A stretch of DNA of 64,000 nucleotides, from positions 1 through 64,000 of the forward strand of contig NZ_JAFBEB010000011.1 in the NCBI RefSeq assembly GCF_016908525.1, written 5' to 3'. This stretch comes from Brevibacillus fulvus (lineage in GTDB: Bacteria > Bacillota > Bacilli > Brevibacillales > Brevibacillaceae). Below are positions 15,453 through 24,851 of this stretch, piece by piece (position 1 is the first letter of the stretch; each line of letters begins with the position of its first letter). A program made the translations under genes and the position numbers. The notes beneath the pieces are model-generated. The model made no database searches. It worked only from the letters and a program-made list of their open reading frames with translations, and was not told where the DNA came from.

Positions 15453-16502
15453 TTATTCCTTGCCCATCGTGCTGATGTCGATCACAAATCGATAGCGGAC
15501 ATCTGAAGCGAGTACGCGTTCCCAAGCTTCATCAATCTGGTTGGCCGAAATAACTTCGATCTCCGGGGTGATGCTGTGTTCAGCGCAAAAATCCAGCATT
15601 TCCTGCGTTTCACGAATGCCGCCGATCATTGATCCTGCAAACGACCGACGATGAGGAATAAGCGAGAATACTTGCACCGGCAACGGCTCTGCGGGCGCGC
15701 CGACATTGACCAATGTACCGTCCAGCGCCAGCAGCGACAGGTAGGCATTAATATCGATCTGGGCGCTCACGGTATTGACAATAAGGTCGAACGTACCGGC
15801 CAGTTTTTCAAACGTCTGCGGATCGCTCGTGGCATAATAATGATCCGCACCCAGCCGCAAACCGTCTTCTTTCTTTTTCAACGTCTGCGATAAAACCGTG
15901 ACCTCTGCTCCCATCGCATGAGCAATTTTCACAGCCATATGTCCAAGCCCGCCAAATCCGACAACCGCTACCTTTTTACCCGGAGCAGCACCCCAATGGC
16001 GCAGCGGCGAGTACGTTGTGATGCCGGCGCACAAGAGCGGTGCGGCAACGTCCAGCTCAATACTGTCCGGGATTCGGACCACGAAGTCTTCGGTGACGAC
16101 GATGTGGGTAGAATAGCCGCCTTGCGTATATTGCCCGTATCGGTCGATCGCCGCGTAGGTACCGGTATGGCCATTCAGGCAGTACTGCTCTTCTCCTTTG
16201 CGGCAATTTTCGCACTCTCCGCATGAGTCAACCATGCAGCCGACGCCGACGCGATCGCCAACGGCATATTTTGTGACTGCCGATCCGACCTGTCTGACGA
16301 TTCCGGCGATCTCGTGTCCGGGGACGAGTGGATATTGCACTGGTCCCCACTCGCCGCGAGCAGTATGAATATCGGAGTGGCAAATACCAGCGTATTTAAT
16401 CTCAATGAGCACATCATGCGGCTGGAGCTCCCTGCGCTCGATCGTCGTTGGTTGGAACGGACCTTCCGGACTGAAGACAGCACGTGCATTTGCAGTAATC
16501 AT
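15453..16502 (-). CDS. Zinc-dependent alcohol dehydrogenase (YahK/AdhA type)
   Basis: Medium-chain dehydrogenase of 349 residues. Catalytic zinc ligands Cys41-His42 and the GHE at 62-64 are present, with structural zinc cysteines 94, 97, 100 and 108 (SCGECENC, then QYC) and the Rossmann loop [11 protein letters not shown]. This is the cinnamyl-alcohol-dehydrogenase-like clade that reduces many aldehydes, usually with NADPH. GGGAGG lies just before the ATG. It is upstream of the MerR-SDR pair on the same strand, consistent with a shared aldehyde response. Confidence 0.92.
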   Translation of the reverse strand: MITANARAVFSPEGPFQPTTIERRELQPHDVLIEIKYAGICHSDIHTARGEWGPVQYPLVPGHEIAGIVRQVGSAVTKYAVGDRVGVGCMVDSCGECENCRKGEEQYCLNGHTGTYAAIDRYGQYTQGGYSTHIVVTEDFVVRIPDSIELDVAAPLLCAGITTYSPLRHWGAAPGKKVAVVGFGGLGHMAVKIAHAMGAEVTVLSQTLKKKEDGLRLGADHYYATSDPQTFEKLAGTFDLIVNTVSAQIDINAYLSLLALDGTLVNVGAPAEPLPVQVFSLIPHRRSFAGSMIGGIRETQEMLDFCAEHSITPEIEVISANQIDEAWERVLASDVRYRFVIDISTMGKE

Positions 16503-16571
16503 ATGTAACCTCCCGCTTTGCTTGTATTCGGTAATTTTTGAGTGAATAAGGCAAAATAAACAATTTGTGAT

Positions 16572-16588
16572 TAAACAACATCTGTTTA
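16572..16588. promoter_or_regulatory. Candidate operator in the adh-tetR intergenic region
   Basis: Inverted repeat TAAACA-N5-TGTTTA in the 271-bp gap between the divergent dehydrogenase and TetR genes. It could be the TetR operator. The gap holds nothing else I can name. Confidence 0.35.
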
Positions 16589-16773
16589 TAATTATAAATA
16601 GGCACAGGATGCTTGCAATGGTTAAATGAGAGCCATTTGTCGTTTATTGAATAGTTTAAGGCAGTTTGTTGATTATTTTTAAGGAAGTTACAGAGGAACG
16701 GCTGCCTTGATAGCGGATATGTAAGCATATGAACCGAACATGTGTCTGATTCAAGAAAGCTGGGGTACGGATC

Positions 16774-17319
16774 ATGGCAAAAGTCGATCGAAGAATTGTG
16801 AAAACACAAGAAGCGATAAAAAAGGCAGTCATTGAGCTGATGGCGGAAAAATGCTTTGATGACATTACAATTCAGGATATTGCCGACCGGGCAAACATAA
16901 ACCGCGGAACCATCTATCTTCATTATCGTGATAAATTTGATTTGTTGGATAAACTCACCGAGGAACATATAAATGAGTTGGCGAAGACGGGGGAATGGGC
17001 ATGCAAGCTGGATTGGAGCGGTGCGCTAGTCCCTTTCTTTGTCTACTTTCAAGAAAACTACTTATTCTTTTCGACGATGCTGGAAAGCAAAGGGGCTCCC
17101 TCTTTTCGAAAGCGGCTGTTTGATTTTATTATCGCCGGGTTCAAAGGTGAGATCGACAGAGAAAGCGGAAGGAATACGGATCTAGATGAAGACGTGATGC
17201 TGCAATACGCCGGGGCGGCTTATGTAAGTGTAATTGAATGGTGGATACGGAATGGCATGCCCCATTCTCCCCAGGTTATGGCTAAACAAGTCGGGGCATT
17301 GTTGGAGAGAACGCTGTGA
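16774..17319 (+). CDS. TetR/AcrR family regulator
   Basis: A 181-residue repressor-type protein. The N-terminal helix-turn-helix (about 10-56) reads IKKAVIELMAEKCFDDITIQ, then DIADRANINRGTIYLHYRDK. The C-terminal ligand domain is short, of the TetR_C_8-like type seen in DhaS-related regulators. It is divergent from the zinc alcohol dehydrogenase, the obvious candidate target, and 61 bp before a radical SAM gene on its own strand. Confidence 0.88.
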   Translation: MAKVDRRIVKTQEAIKKAVIELMAEKCFDDITIQDIADRANINRGTIYLHYRDKFDLLDKLTEEHINELAKTGEWACKLDWSGALVPFFVYFQENYLFFSTMLESKGAPSFRKRLFDFIIAGFKGEIDRESGRNTDLDEDVMLQYAGAAYVSVIEWWIRNGMPHSPQVMAKQVGALLERTL

Positions 17320-17380
17320 TTGAAGGGTCTCCCTTTCCGATAACGGAGGGAAAGATATGTAGCGGGAGAACGGAGTCGAG

Positions 17381-18241
17381 GTGAAATTAGTTCAAATGCC
17401 AATCGAAATCAAAGATATTCTAGCGCGTAAGCTTCTGAGCGAGGCGAAAGGCTACCTGGATGTTGGCTTTACCCATTCCTTGAATCCTTATAGCGGCTGT
17501 GCATTTTCCTGCACCTATTGTTATGTGAGAGAAATGCCGATTCAAAGGTTCAAACAGATTCCCTGGGGCGAATGGGTGGAGATCAAGAGAAACGCGGCGG
17601 AAAACTACCGGAATGAAGTCAGCAAACTTCGTCAAAAAAACAAACCGGTCAATATTTTTATGTCCTCGGCCACCGATCCGTACCAACCGATTGAACGGCA
17701 GGCAGCGATTACGCGGCAGATTTTGCAGGCAATGATCGAAGCGCCCCCGGATCTGCTGCAAATTCAGACCCGAAGTCCGCTGGTTACGAGAGATCTCGAT
17801 TTGCTGCTCAAACTAAAGGAAATTTGCCAACTGCTCGTTTCGATGACGGTCGAGACCGATCGTGAGGACATCAAGCGAATTTTTGCTCCGTATGCGCCCG
17901 GGATCAAATTGCGGCTAAAAGCGTTAGCAGAACTGCATGATGCCGGGATTGCCACACAAGCTTCGGTTTCACCTGTATTGCCCTTTACCCCTGAGTTCGC
18001 CGATTTGCTGCAAGGGAAAGTTGACCGGATTTGGATTGATACGCTCAATATCGGGGACGGCTCCATGGGAAAACGTTCAGCACGGCTCGGCATGCCACAA
18101 CTGTTTGAAACACACGGGTTGGCGCAATGGTATGAGAGAAATATCCATGTCAGAGTCGCCAAGTACTTTCAAAAAACATTTCCGCAAGAGATGATACACA
18201 TCTCCAGGGATCAAGCATTCCCGATTGGCTCCAATGAATGA
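17381..18241 (+). CDS. Radical SAM protein, spore photoproduct lyase-like family
   Basis: A 286-residue iron-sulfur protein. The radical SAM cysteines Cys40, Cys44 and Cys47 (CAFSCTYC) follow SLNPYSG, the hallmark of the SPL/Rv2578c-like family. It begins at GTG 17381 with GGAG 5 bp upstream. True spore photoproduct lyases are longer and have an extra conserved cysteine for hydrogen transfer; I do not see that context, so DNA repair is possible but not shown. A large hairpin terminator follows. Confidence 0.8.
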   Translation: MKLVQMPIEIKDILARKLLSEAKGYLDVGFTHSLNPYSGCAFSCTYCYVREMPIQRFKQIPWGEWVEIKRNAAENYRNEVSKLRQKNKPVNIFMSSATDPYQPIERQAAITRQILQAMIEAPPDLLQIQTRSPLVTRDLDLLLKLKEICQLLVSMTVETDREDIKRIFAPYAPGIKLRLKALAELHDAGIATQASVSPVLPFTPEFADLLQGKVDRIWIDTLNIGDGSMGKRSARLGMPQLFETHGLAQWYERNIHVRVAKYFQKTFPQEMIHISRDQAFPIGSNE

Positions 18242-18243
18242 AA

Positions 18244-18296
18244 CAGCGGCTGTCTAAGTCACGAAGTGAGGTCTTAGATTGCCGCTGCAGTTTTTT
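18244..18296 (+). terminator. Terminator of the radical SAM gene
   Basis: CAGCGGC pairs with GCCGCTG and TCTAAG with CTTAGA, followed three bases later by TTTTTT at 18291-18296. Confidence 0.8.
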
Positions 18297-18339
18297 ATAG
18301 CCGATGCTGCTCAGCAAATCAAGCAGCCGTAAACCTTCT

Positions 18340-19680
18340 TTATCCAATAATGATTCGCTCTTTTGGGTAGTGATAGGAAGTTTGGTTTGGTTTCCCGCCC
18401 ATAAAGAATAAGAACGTAAATATGCCAATTTTGCCAATAAACATTAACGTCATAATCACAATTTTGCCCGCTGTGGACAAATCCGGCGTGATCCCAAGGG
18501 AAAGACCGACTGTACCGAATGCGGACGAAACTTCGAAGACGATTTGCATCAACGAAAGGGTCGGCTCCAGGTATGTAAGCGCAATAACGCCGACGCTGCA
18601 AAGCAGCATGGCTGTCGAGAAGACGACGAATGACTTGATAATATCTTCCTCATGAATTTCCCGATTGAAAATTTTTATGGTCATGTTCCTGTTTGCGTAA
18701 GCATACATGGTCAGCAATATAACGGCGAACGTGGTTGTTCTGATTCCCCCGCCGGCGCTGCTTGGGGACGCTCCAATGAACATGAGGATACTTAAAAACA
18801 AGTGGGTGGCGGTGGAAAACTGGTTGATATCATTGATGGCCATGCCGCCCGTTCGCGATGATATGGAATAAAACAAAGAATGCATAAGCGATTGGAGTCC
18901 AGGCTTGTCTGCATATTCAAAGAGGTAAATAAAAATCGTTCCAGCTACGATCAGTAACAAAAAAGTAGCGGTGGTGATTTTCGTAAACAAGCTAAATCGG
19001 AATTTTACATTGTTTTCACGGCGAAACCGTTCACGAATTTCCATCAAGACCGGAAATCCAAGTGAGCCGATCATAAAAAGCACCATATTTATGCTCAGGA
19101 CAAAGTAATCATTTTCAAACGGAACCAATGAGCTTCCTGTAATGTCAAAGCCGGCATTTGTCGTGGCTGCAACGGAGGCGAAGAAACCTTGTAAAAAAGC
19201 CTCTTGCCAACTGGGGAAATATTGCAAAAAATACGTTCCCAATACGACAGCCCCGATGAGTTCGACCAGCACAAAGAAAAAAAAGATCATTTGAATAAGC
19301 CGAACGATGCCGGACACAGTCGCTCTGTTTTGTTCTGTGGTCATCAGCAGTCGTTCCCGCAATCCAATTCTCTTGCCGAGCAATAACCATAGCATGGTCC
19401 CGAAAGCCATAATGCCCACTCCACCGAACTGCAAGATGGCAGCAAAAATGAACATTCCCGGAATGCTGAGCAGTTGACTGATGTCAACGGTAGATAACCC
19501 TGTTACCGTCATCGCGCTGATGGCGAGAAAAACGGCGTCAATAAACGGCAACGCCGCATTCGGCTTATGCGTGATCGGGAGCAATAGTAAAACCGTTGAC
19601 AGAGCCACGGCTACGATGTAATAAAAGACGATCATTTGCGCCGCCGAAAATCTGCGTGTTGTTTTCTCCTTAGTCTTCAT
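18340..19680 (-). CDS. ktrB: Potassium uptake protein KtrB (TrkH family)
   Basis: Potassium-translocating subunit, 446 residues, all membrane, built of four pore-loop repeats. Selectivity filters are visible as TVTGLS (near 60), ATTNAGFD (near 170), SRTGGMA (near 275) and FGTVGLSLG (near 395). In Bacillus, KtrB works with a cytosolic RCK protein (KtrA or KtrC), and c-di-AMP inhibits it. No ktrA is next to it, so the partner must be elsewhere. It links functionally to cdaA in the same window. Confidence 0.9.
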   Translation of the reverse strand: MKTKEKTTRRFSAAQMIVFYYIVAVALSTVLLLLPITHKPNAALPFIDAVFLAISAMTVTGLSTVDISQLLSIPGMFIFAAILQFGGVGIMAFGTMLWLLLGKRIGLRERLLMTTEQNRATVSGIVRLIQMIFFFFVLVELIGAVVLGTYFLQYFPSWQEAFLQGFFASVAATTNAGFDITGSSLVPFENDYFVLSINMVLFMIGSLGFPVLMEIRERFRRENNVKFRFSLFTKITTATFLLLIVAGTIFIYLFEYADKPGLQSLMHSLFYSISSRTGGMAINDINQFSTATHLFLSILMFIGASPSSAGGGIRTTTFAVILLTMYAYANRNMTIKIFNREIHEEDIIKSFVVFSTAMLLCSVGVIALTYLEPTLSLMQIVFEVSSAFGTVGLSLGITPDLSTAGKIVIMTLMFIGKIGIFTFLFFMGGKPNQTSYHYPKERIIIG

Positions 19681-19883
19681 CCTATTTCTCCATGATTACT
19701 GTAAATTTGCATTGTCTTGATACTGATCGTGCGTGCAAACAATAAACATTCGTACTGCCAGCTTTCTGCTTTACATATTATCCTGCCCGAATGCTTACTG
19801 ACCAATCGTACGTTATCATACTATATTTTTTCAATCCAAGCATGAAATTTCGCGATTCAATGCTTAATCATCTGCGGTCAGCG

Positions 19884-19947
19884 TCGAACACTCGAACACT
19901 CGAACACTCCAACACTCCAACACTCCAACACTCCAACACTCCAACAC
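19884..19947 (+). repeat. 8-bp tandem repeat (8 copies)
   Basis: Three copies of TCGAACAC followed by five of TCCAACAC, without interruption. Since 8 is not a multiple of three it is open in several frames, but no start and ribosome binding site tie it to a gene. It lies about 60 bp before the csoR promoter. A slippage-prone minisatellite is the simplest reading. Confidence 0.9.
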
Positions 19948-20007
19948 AACTTTCCTTGCGATTTAGGCTATCCTATTCATGTTGGCAACAAAGAAGTGTC
20001 CGTACGC

Positions 20008-20036
20008 TTGCATACCCTGGAGGGGTATGGTATTAT
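20008..20036 (+). promoter_or_regulatory. csoR-copZ promoter with CsoR operator
   Basis: TTGCAT at 20008-20013 and TATTAT at 20031-20036 with a 17-bp spacer and an extended TG. The spacer is filled by ATACCCTGGAGGGGTAT (20012-20028), the pseudo-palindrome with C and G runs that CsoR recognises. Binding here would block the promoter until Cu(I) is present. Confidence 0.82.
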
Positions 20037-20057
20037 CTTTTATGGGAGGATGATTGC

Positions 20058-20387
20058 ATGGAGGAACTTGAACAGGAAAAAGCTGAGAGTTGTCACTCAC
20101 ATAGCAGCGAACGCAAGAGTCATCATTCGGATAAAGTCAAGAGCAACTTGATTTCGCGGCTAAACCGGATCGAGGGTCAGGTGCGCGGATTAAAGGGCAT
20201 GATAGAAAAAGACACGTATTGCGATGACGTGCTGAATCAAATTGCTGCGGTTCAGTCGGCATTAAACAGCGTTGGCAAGCTTTTGCTGGAACATCACATG
20301 AACAGTTGCGTGATCGAACGCATTCAAGAAGGCGATCGTGAAGTGATCAAAGAATTGTTGACTACGATGAACAAGTTAATGAAATAA
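20058..20387 (+). CDS. csoR: Copper-sensing repressor CsoR
   Basis: Tetrameric Cu(I)-responsive repressor, 109 residues. The copper ligands Cys55, His80 and Cys84 have the family spacing, and the DUF156 helices (KSNLISRLNRIEGQVRGLKG) are intact. An unusually His/Ser-rich N-terminal tail (SCHSHSSERKSHH, residues 11-23) may add metal binding. The ATG at 20058 is set by GGGAGGA and lies after the promoter; the long frame upstream runs through the tandem repeat and is not coding. Confidence 0.93.
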   Translation: MEELEQEKAESCHSHSSERKSHHSDKVKSNLISRLNRIEGQVRGLKGMIEKDTYCDDVLNQIAAVQSALNSVGKLLLEHHMNSCVIERIQEGDREVIKELLTTMNKLMK

Positions 20388-20405
20388 TCGGAGGAGAGAT
20401 GAGCG

Positions 20406-20609
20406 ATGCAATCTATTACATTGAAAGTTGAAGGCATGTCTTGCAATCATTGCGTAAACGCGGTAGAAGGTGCGGTCAAAAAACTTGGCGCAACAGGGAA
20501 AGTTGATTTGAACGCGGGATTGGTGACCGTGGAATACGACGAATCCAAAGTAACGGTTGATGCGATTAAAGCAGCTATCGAAGACCAAGGCTATGACGTT
20601 GTGAGCTAA
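20406..20609 (+). CDS. copZ: Copper chaperone CopZ
   Basis: A 67-residue heavy-metal-associated domain with GMSCNHC (Cys13, Cys16), which binds Cu(I) and passes it to the N-terminal domains of CopA. It is 18 bp after csoR with a GGAGG site, hence cotranscribed. A small hairpin (GCTGC/GCAGC, 20642-20655) with a T run follows it. Confidence 0.94.
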   Translation: MQSITLKVEGMSCNHCVNAVEGAVKKLGATGKVDLNAGLVTVEYDESKVTVDAIKAAIEDQGYDVVS

Positions 20610-20641
20610 CGAAGGGGGCCGTTTGAAGCGGCTCCATCCCC

Positions 20642-20669
20642 GCTGCTCCAGCAGCATATATTTTTTTTC
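20642..20669 (+). terminator. Weak terminator after copZ
   Basis: Five-pair hairpin GCTGC-TCCA-GCAGC followed by ATATATTTTTTTT. Confidence 0.5.
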
Positions 20670-20674
20670 AATCA

Positions 20675-20697
20675 AATATACCCCATAAGGGTATATT
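20675..20697 (+). promoter_or_regulatory. CsoR operator upstream of copA
   Basis: Perfect inverted repeat of nine-base arms (AATATACCC and GGGTATATT, 5-bp centre). Like the csoR site it has ATACCC and GGGTAT halves, 22 bp before the copA start. It gives copA its own copper-controlled promoter. Confidence 0.75.
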
Positions 20698-20718
20698 CCC
20701 GGTGAGGTGAGCGCTTTA

Positions 20719-23142
20719 ATGGAAAAATGGGAACAGCAGCATGCTACTTTGCAAATTGCCGGTATGACTTGTGCGGCATGCGCCAATCGGATTGAGAAAG
20801 GCTTGAAAAAAGTCGACGGCGTTGATGAGGCAAACGTCAACTTCGCGCTTGAAAAAGCTTCTGTTGTGTATAATCCGGCAAAAGTAAACGTGGCCGTACT
20901 TGAGCAAAAAATTACCGATCTCGGATACAGCACCGTTAAAGACGAGATCGATTTCACGCTTATAGGCATGACTTGCGCAGCATGTGCGAACCGAATTGAA
21001 AAAGGTTTAAACCGAATCCCTGGTGTCAGCAAGGCAACGGTCAATTTCGCCCTGGAGACGGCGCATGTCGAGTACAACGCTGCCGAGGTATCCGTGGCGG
21101 ACATGATCAAAAAAGTCGAGCAGCTTGGCTATCAGGCGATTCGCAAAGGAGAGGCCTCCGGAGCAGACGGAGATTACAAGCAAAAAGAAATTCGTCACAA
21201 GAAGCTGCAGCTGCTCGTATCGGCGGTTCTTTCTGCTCCGCTTCTTTGGGCGATGGTTGGCCACTTCTCGTTTACTGCCTGGATCTATGTGCCTGCATGG
21301 TTTATGAATCCATGGGTGCAGCTTGTTCTTGCCACGATCGTACAGTTTGTGATCGGCCGTCAATTTTACGCAGGCGCCTATAAGGCATTGCGAAATCGAA
21401 GTGCCAATATGGATGTGCTTGTGGCGTTGGGGACGTCGGCGGCATATTTTTACAGCTTGTACTTAACCTTGCAATGGGCGTCCTCCTCCGATGCTCACCA
21501 CGCACCGGATATGTATTACGAAACGAGTGCAATTCTGATTACGCTGATTATTCTCGGCAAGCTGTTTGAGGCGCTGGCCAAAGGACGCACCTCGGAAGCG
21601 ATCAAAAAGTTGATCGGCTTGCAAGCGAAAACCGCCACGGTGATTCGGAACGGCCGAGAACTCTCCATCTCCGTGGAAGAAGTCGTGGTCGGCGACACTG
21701 TTTTGATCAAGCCGGGAGAAAAGATTCCAGTTGATGGCCAAGTGTTGGCAGGGCAATCCGCCGTTGATGAATCGATGCTGACTGGTGAGAGTATCCCGGT
21801 TGAGAAACAAACGGGTGATGTTGTGATCGGCGCGACGGTGAACAAAAATGGCGCTCTTACGATAAAAGCCACCCGTGTCGGCAAGGAAACGGCGCTCGCG
21901 CAAATCATTAAGGTCGTGGAAGAGGCACAAGGCTCAAAAGCGCCGATTCAACGCGTAGCCGATTCGATCTCGGGCGTTTTTGTTCCGATTGTCGTAGGAA
22001 TCGCTGTCCTTACGTTTCTGGTGTGGTTTATCTTCATTTCCCCAGGTGAACTGGCTGCAGCGCTGGAAAAAGCGATTGCCGTTTTGGTTATCGCCTGTCC
22101 TTGTGCGCTGGGGTTGGCGACGCCGACATCGATCATGGCTGGATCAGGCCGCGCCGCAGAGTTCGGGATTCTCTTTAAAGGCGGGGAACATCTGGAATCG
22201 TTGCAGAAGGTCCAGACAGTCGTACTGGATAAAACCGGTACGGTAACGAATGGGCAGCCCGAACTGACAGATGTGCAGATCGAAACGATCGATGAGGCGG
22301 AAGCGCTTCGCCTGATCGGCTCGGCAGAGAAACAGTCGGAACATCCGCTGGCCCAGGCGATTGTTTCCGGCATTTTGCAAAGGGGCATCTCGCTTTCGCC
22401 GGTGCAACAGTTTGAAGCGATTCCCGGATTCGGCATTCGCGCTGTTGTGGAGGGCAGGGAAATACTGGTCGGCACACGCAAACTGCTGAACCGGGAAAAG
22501 ATTGAATTCGGCAAAGCGGGCCCTTTGATGGAACGTTATGAAACTGAAGGCAAAACAGCCATGCTTGCCGCTATCGATCAAACTTATGTCGGGGTGGTTG
22601 CGGTTGCCGACACGATCAAAGAAACGTCCACGGAAGCGATTGCCAAACTGAAACAAATGGGCATTGAGGTCATAATGATCACCGGGGACAACCAGCGGAC
22701 AGCAGAGGCGATTGCCAAACAAGTCGGGATCGAGCATGTGCTGGCTGAAGTATTGCCGGAGGGCAAAGCCGAGGCGGTGAAACGACTGCAAGCGCAAGGG
22801 AAAAAAGTCGCAATGGTCGGCGACGGCATCAATGATGCGCCGGCACTTGCCACCGCTGACGTGGGGATCGCGATTGGAACGGGTACGGACATCGCCATGG
22901 AGGCTGCGGATCTCACACTGATGCGAGGCGAGTTGACGGGAATTGCCGATGCCATCTTGATGAGCCGCAAAACGATGGCGAATATCAAGCAAAACCTGTT
23001 CTGGGCGCTTGGCTATAATACGCTGGGGATTCCCATTGCCGCGATCGGACTGCTTGCACCATGGGTGGCCGGAGCAGCGATGGCTTTGAGTTCGGTGTCC
23101 GTTGTCCTCAATGCGTTGCGTCTGCAAAGGGTCAAACTGTAA
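20719..23142 (+). CDS. copA: Copper-exporting P1B-type ATPase CopA
   Basis: Pumps Cu(I) out of the cell with ATP. The 807 residues hold two N-terminal metal-binding domains (GMTCAAC, Cys18/21 and Cys86/89), eight membrane helices, the transport motif CPC (460-462), the phosphorylated Asp504 in DKTGT, the GEKIPVDG and TGES actuator motifs, the SEHPLA nucleotide motif and [10 protein letters not shown]. The ATG at 20719 has GAGGTGA 8 bp upstream. A GTG at 20707 would add four residues. Confidence 0.95.
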   Translation: MEKWEQQHATLQIAGMTCAACANRIEKGLKKVDGVDEANVNFALEKASVVYNPAKVNVAVLEQKITDLGYSTVKDEIDFTLIGMTCAACANRIEKGLNRIPGVSKATVNFALETAHVEYNAAEVSVADMIKKVEQLGYQAIRKGEASGADGDYKQKEIRHKKLQLLVSAVLSAPLLWAMVGHFSFTAWIYVPAWFMNPWVQLVLATIVQFVIGRQFYAGAYKALRNRSANMDVLVALGTSAAYFYSLYLTLQWASSSDAHHAPDMYYETSAILITLIILGKLFEALAKGRTSEAIKKLIGLQAKTATVIRNGRELSISVEEVVVGDTVLIKPGEKIPVDGQVLAGQSAVDESMLTGESIPVEKQTGDVVIGATVNKNGALTIKATRVGKETALAQIIKVVEEAQGSKAPIQRVADSISGVFVPIVVGIAVLTFLVWFIFISPGELAAALEKAIAVLVIACPCALGLATPTSIMAGSGRAAEFGILFKGGEHLESLQKVQTVVLDKTGTVTNGQPELTDVQIETIDEAEALRLIGSAEKQSEHPLAQAIVSGILQRGISLSPVQQFEAIPGFGIRAVVEGREILVGTRKLLNREKIEFGKAGPLMERYETEGKTAMLAAIDQTYVGVVAVADTIKETSTEAIAKLKQMGIEVIMITGDNQRTAEAIAKQVGIEHVLAEVLPEGKAEAVKRLQAQGKKVAMVGDGINDAPALATADVGIAIGTGTDIAMEAADLTLMRGELTGIADAILMSRKTMANIKQNLFWALGYNTLGIPIAAIGLLAPWVAGAAMALSSVSVVLNALRLQRVKL

Positions 23143-23168
23143 GTCTTTCAGTATGGGAGAGGGTTGCT

Positions 23169-23789
23169 ATGGGGATGATGAAGTTTGCCGTCACACCGGG
23201 TTTTATGGTCGGCGGGACTCTATTTAAGGCTGAGCAGCTTGCTGTTCTTGGCTCGATCATAGGGGAAGAGGCCAAAATTGAACTGACCAATTTCCAACAG
23301 TTGTATGTGGAAATGGATGAAGAGAATGCGGAAGAAGTCAAGCGGAGGCTGTCGGAGACGGGGTTGCAGATTTATCCGGCTGGATATGTGACAAAAAGCG
23401 TGATCGGCTGCAATTTTTGCCGTGGGGCTGAAGAAGCCGGACTTGAGGTTGCGAAGAAACTCAATGAGATCATCGCCGGGATTCCGACGCCGGCTCCGAT
23501 GAAAATCGGCTACGCAGGCTGTGCGCTTGGCACGAGCGAACCGCTGCTTAAAGATATTGGCATTGTAAAAATGCGAGACAGGTACGATATTTACATTGGC
23601 GGCGAACCGAAGTCGCTAAAGCCGGCCTTGGCCGTTCTATTGGTTGCCAATGTGGAGGCCGAGCAAATGATTACGATTGTCCGAAAGCTCGTCACTTATT
23701 TCCAGGCGAATGGAAAGAATAAGGAGAGATTTGGCAAATTTGTTCAACGGGTTTCAATCGAAAATTTGCGCCAGGCAGTCGCCGGTTAA
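23169..23789 (+). CDS. Small nitrite/sulfite-reductase-like protein
   Basis: A 206-residue protein built as half of a siroheme reductase. Residues 1-70 look like the ferredoxin-like half-domain (TPGFMVGGTLFKAEQL, then IELTNFQQLYV). Then comes the cluster region, with Cys81, Cys84 (GCNFCRGAEE) and Cys118 (GYAGCALGTSEP). Normal enzymes have Cys-x5-Cys and Cys-x3-Cys; here only three cysteines remain, with altered spacing, so siroheme catalysis is doubtful. GGGAGAGGG precedes the ATG, 26 bp after copA, so it is probably copper-induced. Confidence 0.7.
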   Translation: MGMMKFAVTPGFMVGGTLFKAEQLAVLGSIIGEEAKIELTNFQQLYVEMDEENAEEVKRRLSETGLQIYPAGYVTKSVIGCNFCRGAEEAGLEVAKKLNEIIAGIPTPAPMKIGYAGCALGTSEPLLKDIGIVKMRDRYDIYIGGEPKSLKPALAVLLVANVEAEQMITIVRKLVTYFQANGKNKERFGKFVQRVSIENLRQAVAG

Positions 23790-23842
23790 AGTTAAACCGA
23801 TGGCATGATATCCGAAAACAGTTCATGGAAGGTGAAAGTGAC

Positions 23843-24415
23843 ATGAAAAAACAACATCCAATCACTTTATTTGGAGCTGCCGTGATGCTGGCGGTTGTGT
23901 TAAGTGCCTGTGGCAACGAAGAAAATTCGTTTCAAGAGCAGGCGGCAGACAATCAGCGACAAGAGATGAATCACTCGGAAATGAACCATTCCGCATCAGA
24001 AAAACTTCCTGCGGGATTGGAGGAAGCAAAGAATCCGAAGTTTACAGTGGGAAGTCAAGCGATCATTCATGCTGATCATATGCCCGGGATGAATGGCGCT
24101 CGTGCAACGATCGTCGGAGCTTATGATACTACGGTTTATACCGTTTCCTACGTTCCGACAACAGGTGGGCAAAGGGTTACCAACCACAAATGGGTCATTC
24201 AAGAGGAAATCATGAATGCAGGAGATCAACCGTTTTCCAAAGGGGCAGAAGTAACCCTGATGGCCGATCATATGGAGGGCATGAATGGTGCCAAGGCAAC
24301 GATTGATTCAGCAGAAAAAACGACCGTTTACGTGGTCGATTATATGCCGACAACTGGCGGAAATCCGGTAAAAAACCATAGATGGGTTACAGAAAGCGAG
24401 CTTTCATTTCGTTAA
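23843..24415 (+). CDS. YdhK/DUF1541 lipoprotein
   Basis: Secreted lipoprotein of 190 residues. The signal peptide ends in the lipobox LSAC with Cys23. A Met/His-rich stretch (MNHSEMNHS) suitable for Cu(I) follows, and then two DUF1541 repeats (about 70-125 and 130-188), each with DHMxGMNGA-type and PTTGG motifs. GGAAGGTGAAAG lies before the ATG. Its place right after csoR-copZ-copA suggests extracellular copper binding; the family has no proven biochemical role that I know of. Confidence 0.85.
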   Translation: MKKQHPITLFGAAVMLAVVLSACGNEENSFQEQAADNQRQEMNHSEMNHSASEKLPAGLEEAKNPKFTVGSQAIIHADHMPGMNGARATIVGAYDTTVYTVSYVPTTGGQRVTNHKWVIQEEIMNAGDQPFSKGAEVTLMADHMEGMNGAKATIDSAEKTTVYVVDYMPTTGGNPVKNHRWVTESELSFR

Positions 24416-24506
24416 ACCCTGTTTCATGCAAGTTTTCACATAAAGCCTGAACGGCCAATTCCAGCGAAATGACAAAGGAACATGCTTGCCGGAAAGTCGG
24501 GAGAAA

Positions 24507-24540
24507 CCGGGAATGCCGCCCCCGTTTTCCCGGCTTTTTT
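24507..24540 (+). terminator. Terminator of the copper operon
   Basis: CCGGGAA (24507-24513) pairs with TTCCCGG (24527-24533), then CTTTTTT. Confidence 0.75.
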
Positions 24541-24580
24541 GCGGAGGGTGCTAATATTTTGGAAATTGCACATCGGGATG

Positions 24581-24609
24581 TTGGGTTTTTCCGTCCGGAT
24601 TGTTATAAT
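24581..24609 (+). promoter_or_regulatory. Sigma-A promoter of the MFS exporter
   Basis: TTGGGT, a 17-bp spacer and TATAAT (24604-24609). Confidence 0.65.
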
Positions 24610-24616
24610 CAGATTT

Positions 24617-24851
24617 ATTGTTTCTGAAGCTCCAGCAGTCCATTGATCGATTTACATGAGATGCAGAACACCAAGGGCCAAAGGGTCCGTTTTTTCTATA
24701 TCAAGGACAAATGCGATGATTCCAACAGATAAATCGGGATAAACGGGAGTTCCCAACTGTCCAGCGTTTATCGAACAGTGGGAAGACAGGAGCGACAGGA
24801 AGAAAAACAGATAGAGAAGTTTTTTCAACAAAGGGAAAGTGGAGGGAAACA
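24617..24851 (+). promoter_or_regulatory. Long structured leader of the MFS exporter
   Basis: About 235 nt lie between the promoter and the exporter. They hold a 23-codon frame at 24661-24732 (MQNTKGQRVRFFYIKDKCDD...), with no good ribosome binding site, and a hairpin of ten pairs with one bulge (24750-24760 with 24775-24784). No terminator is visible. Leaders like this sometimes control drug exporters by translation arrest, but that is a guess here. Confidence 0.35.

Noticed and set aside
15653-16226. Plus-strand frames inside the zinc dehydrogenase gene
   Set aside because: They are shadows of the minus-strand gene with its complete zinc and Rossmann motifs.
19884-19947. The tandem repeat as a CRISPR array
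   Set aside because: Units are 8 bp and contiguous without spacers, and there are no cas genes in the window.
19791-20057. N-terminal extension of CsoR through the minisatellite
   Set aside because: The extension includes the promoter and operator of csoR, and GGGAGGA marks the ATG at 20058.
22144-23127. A 327-codon frame antisense to copA
   Set aside because: Its codons mirror a highly conserved ATPase gene, it has no ribosome binding site, and the peptide matches nothing. Similar shadows exist opposite glmS (7678-8577) and the first ABC gene (30583-31572).
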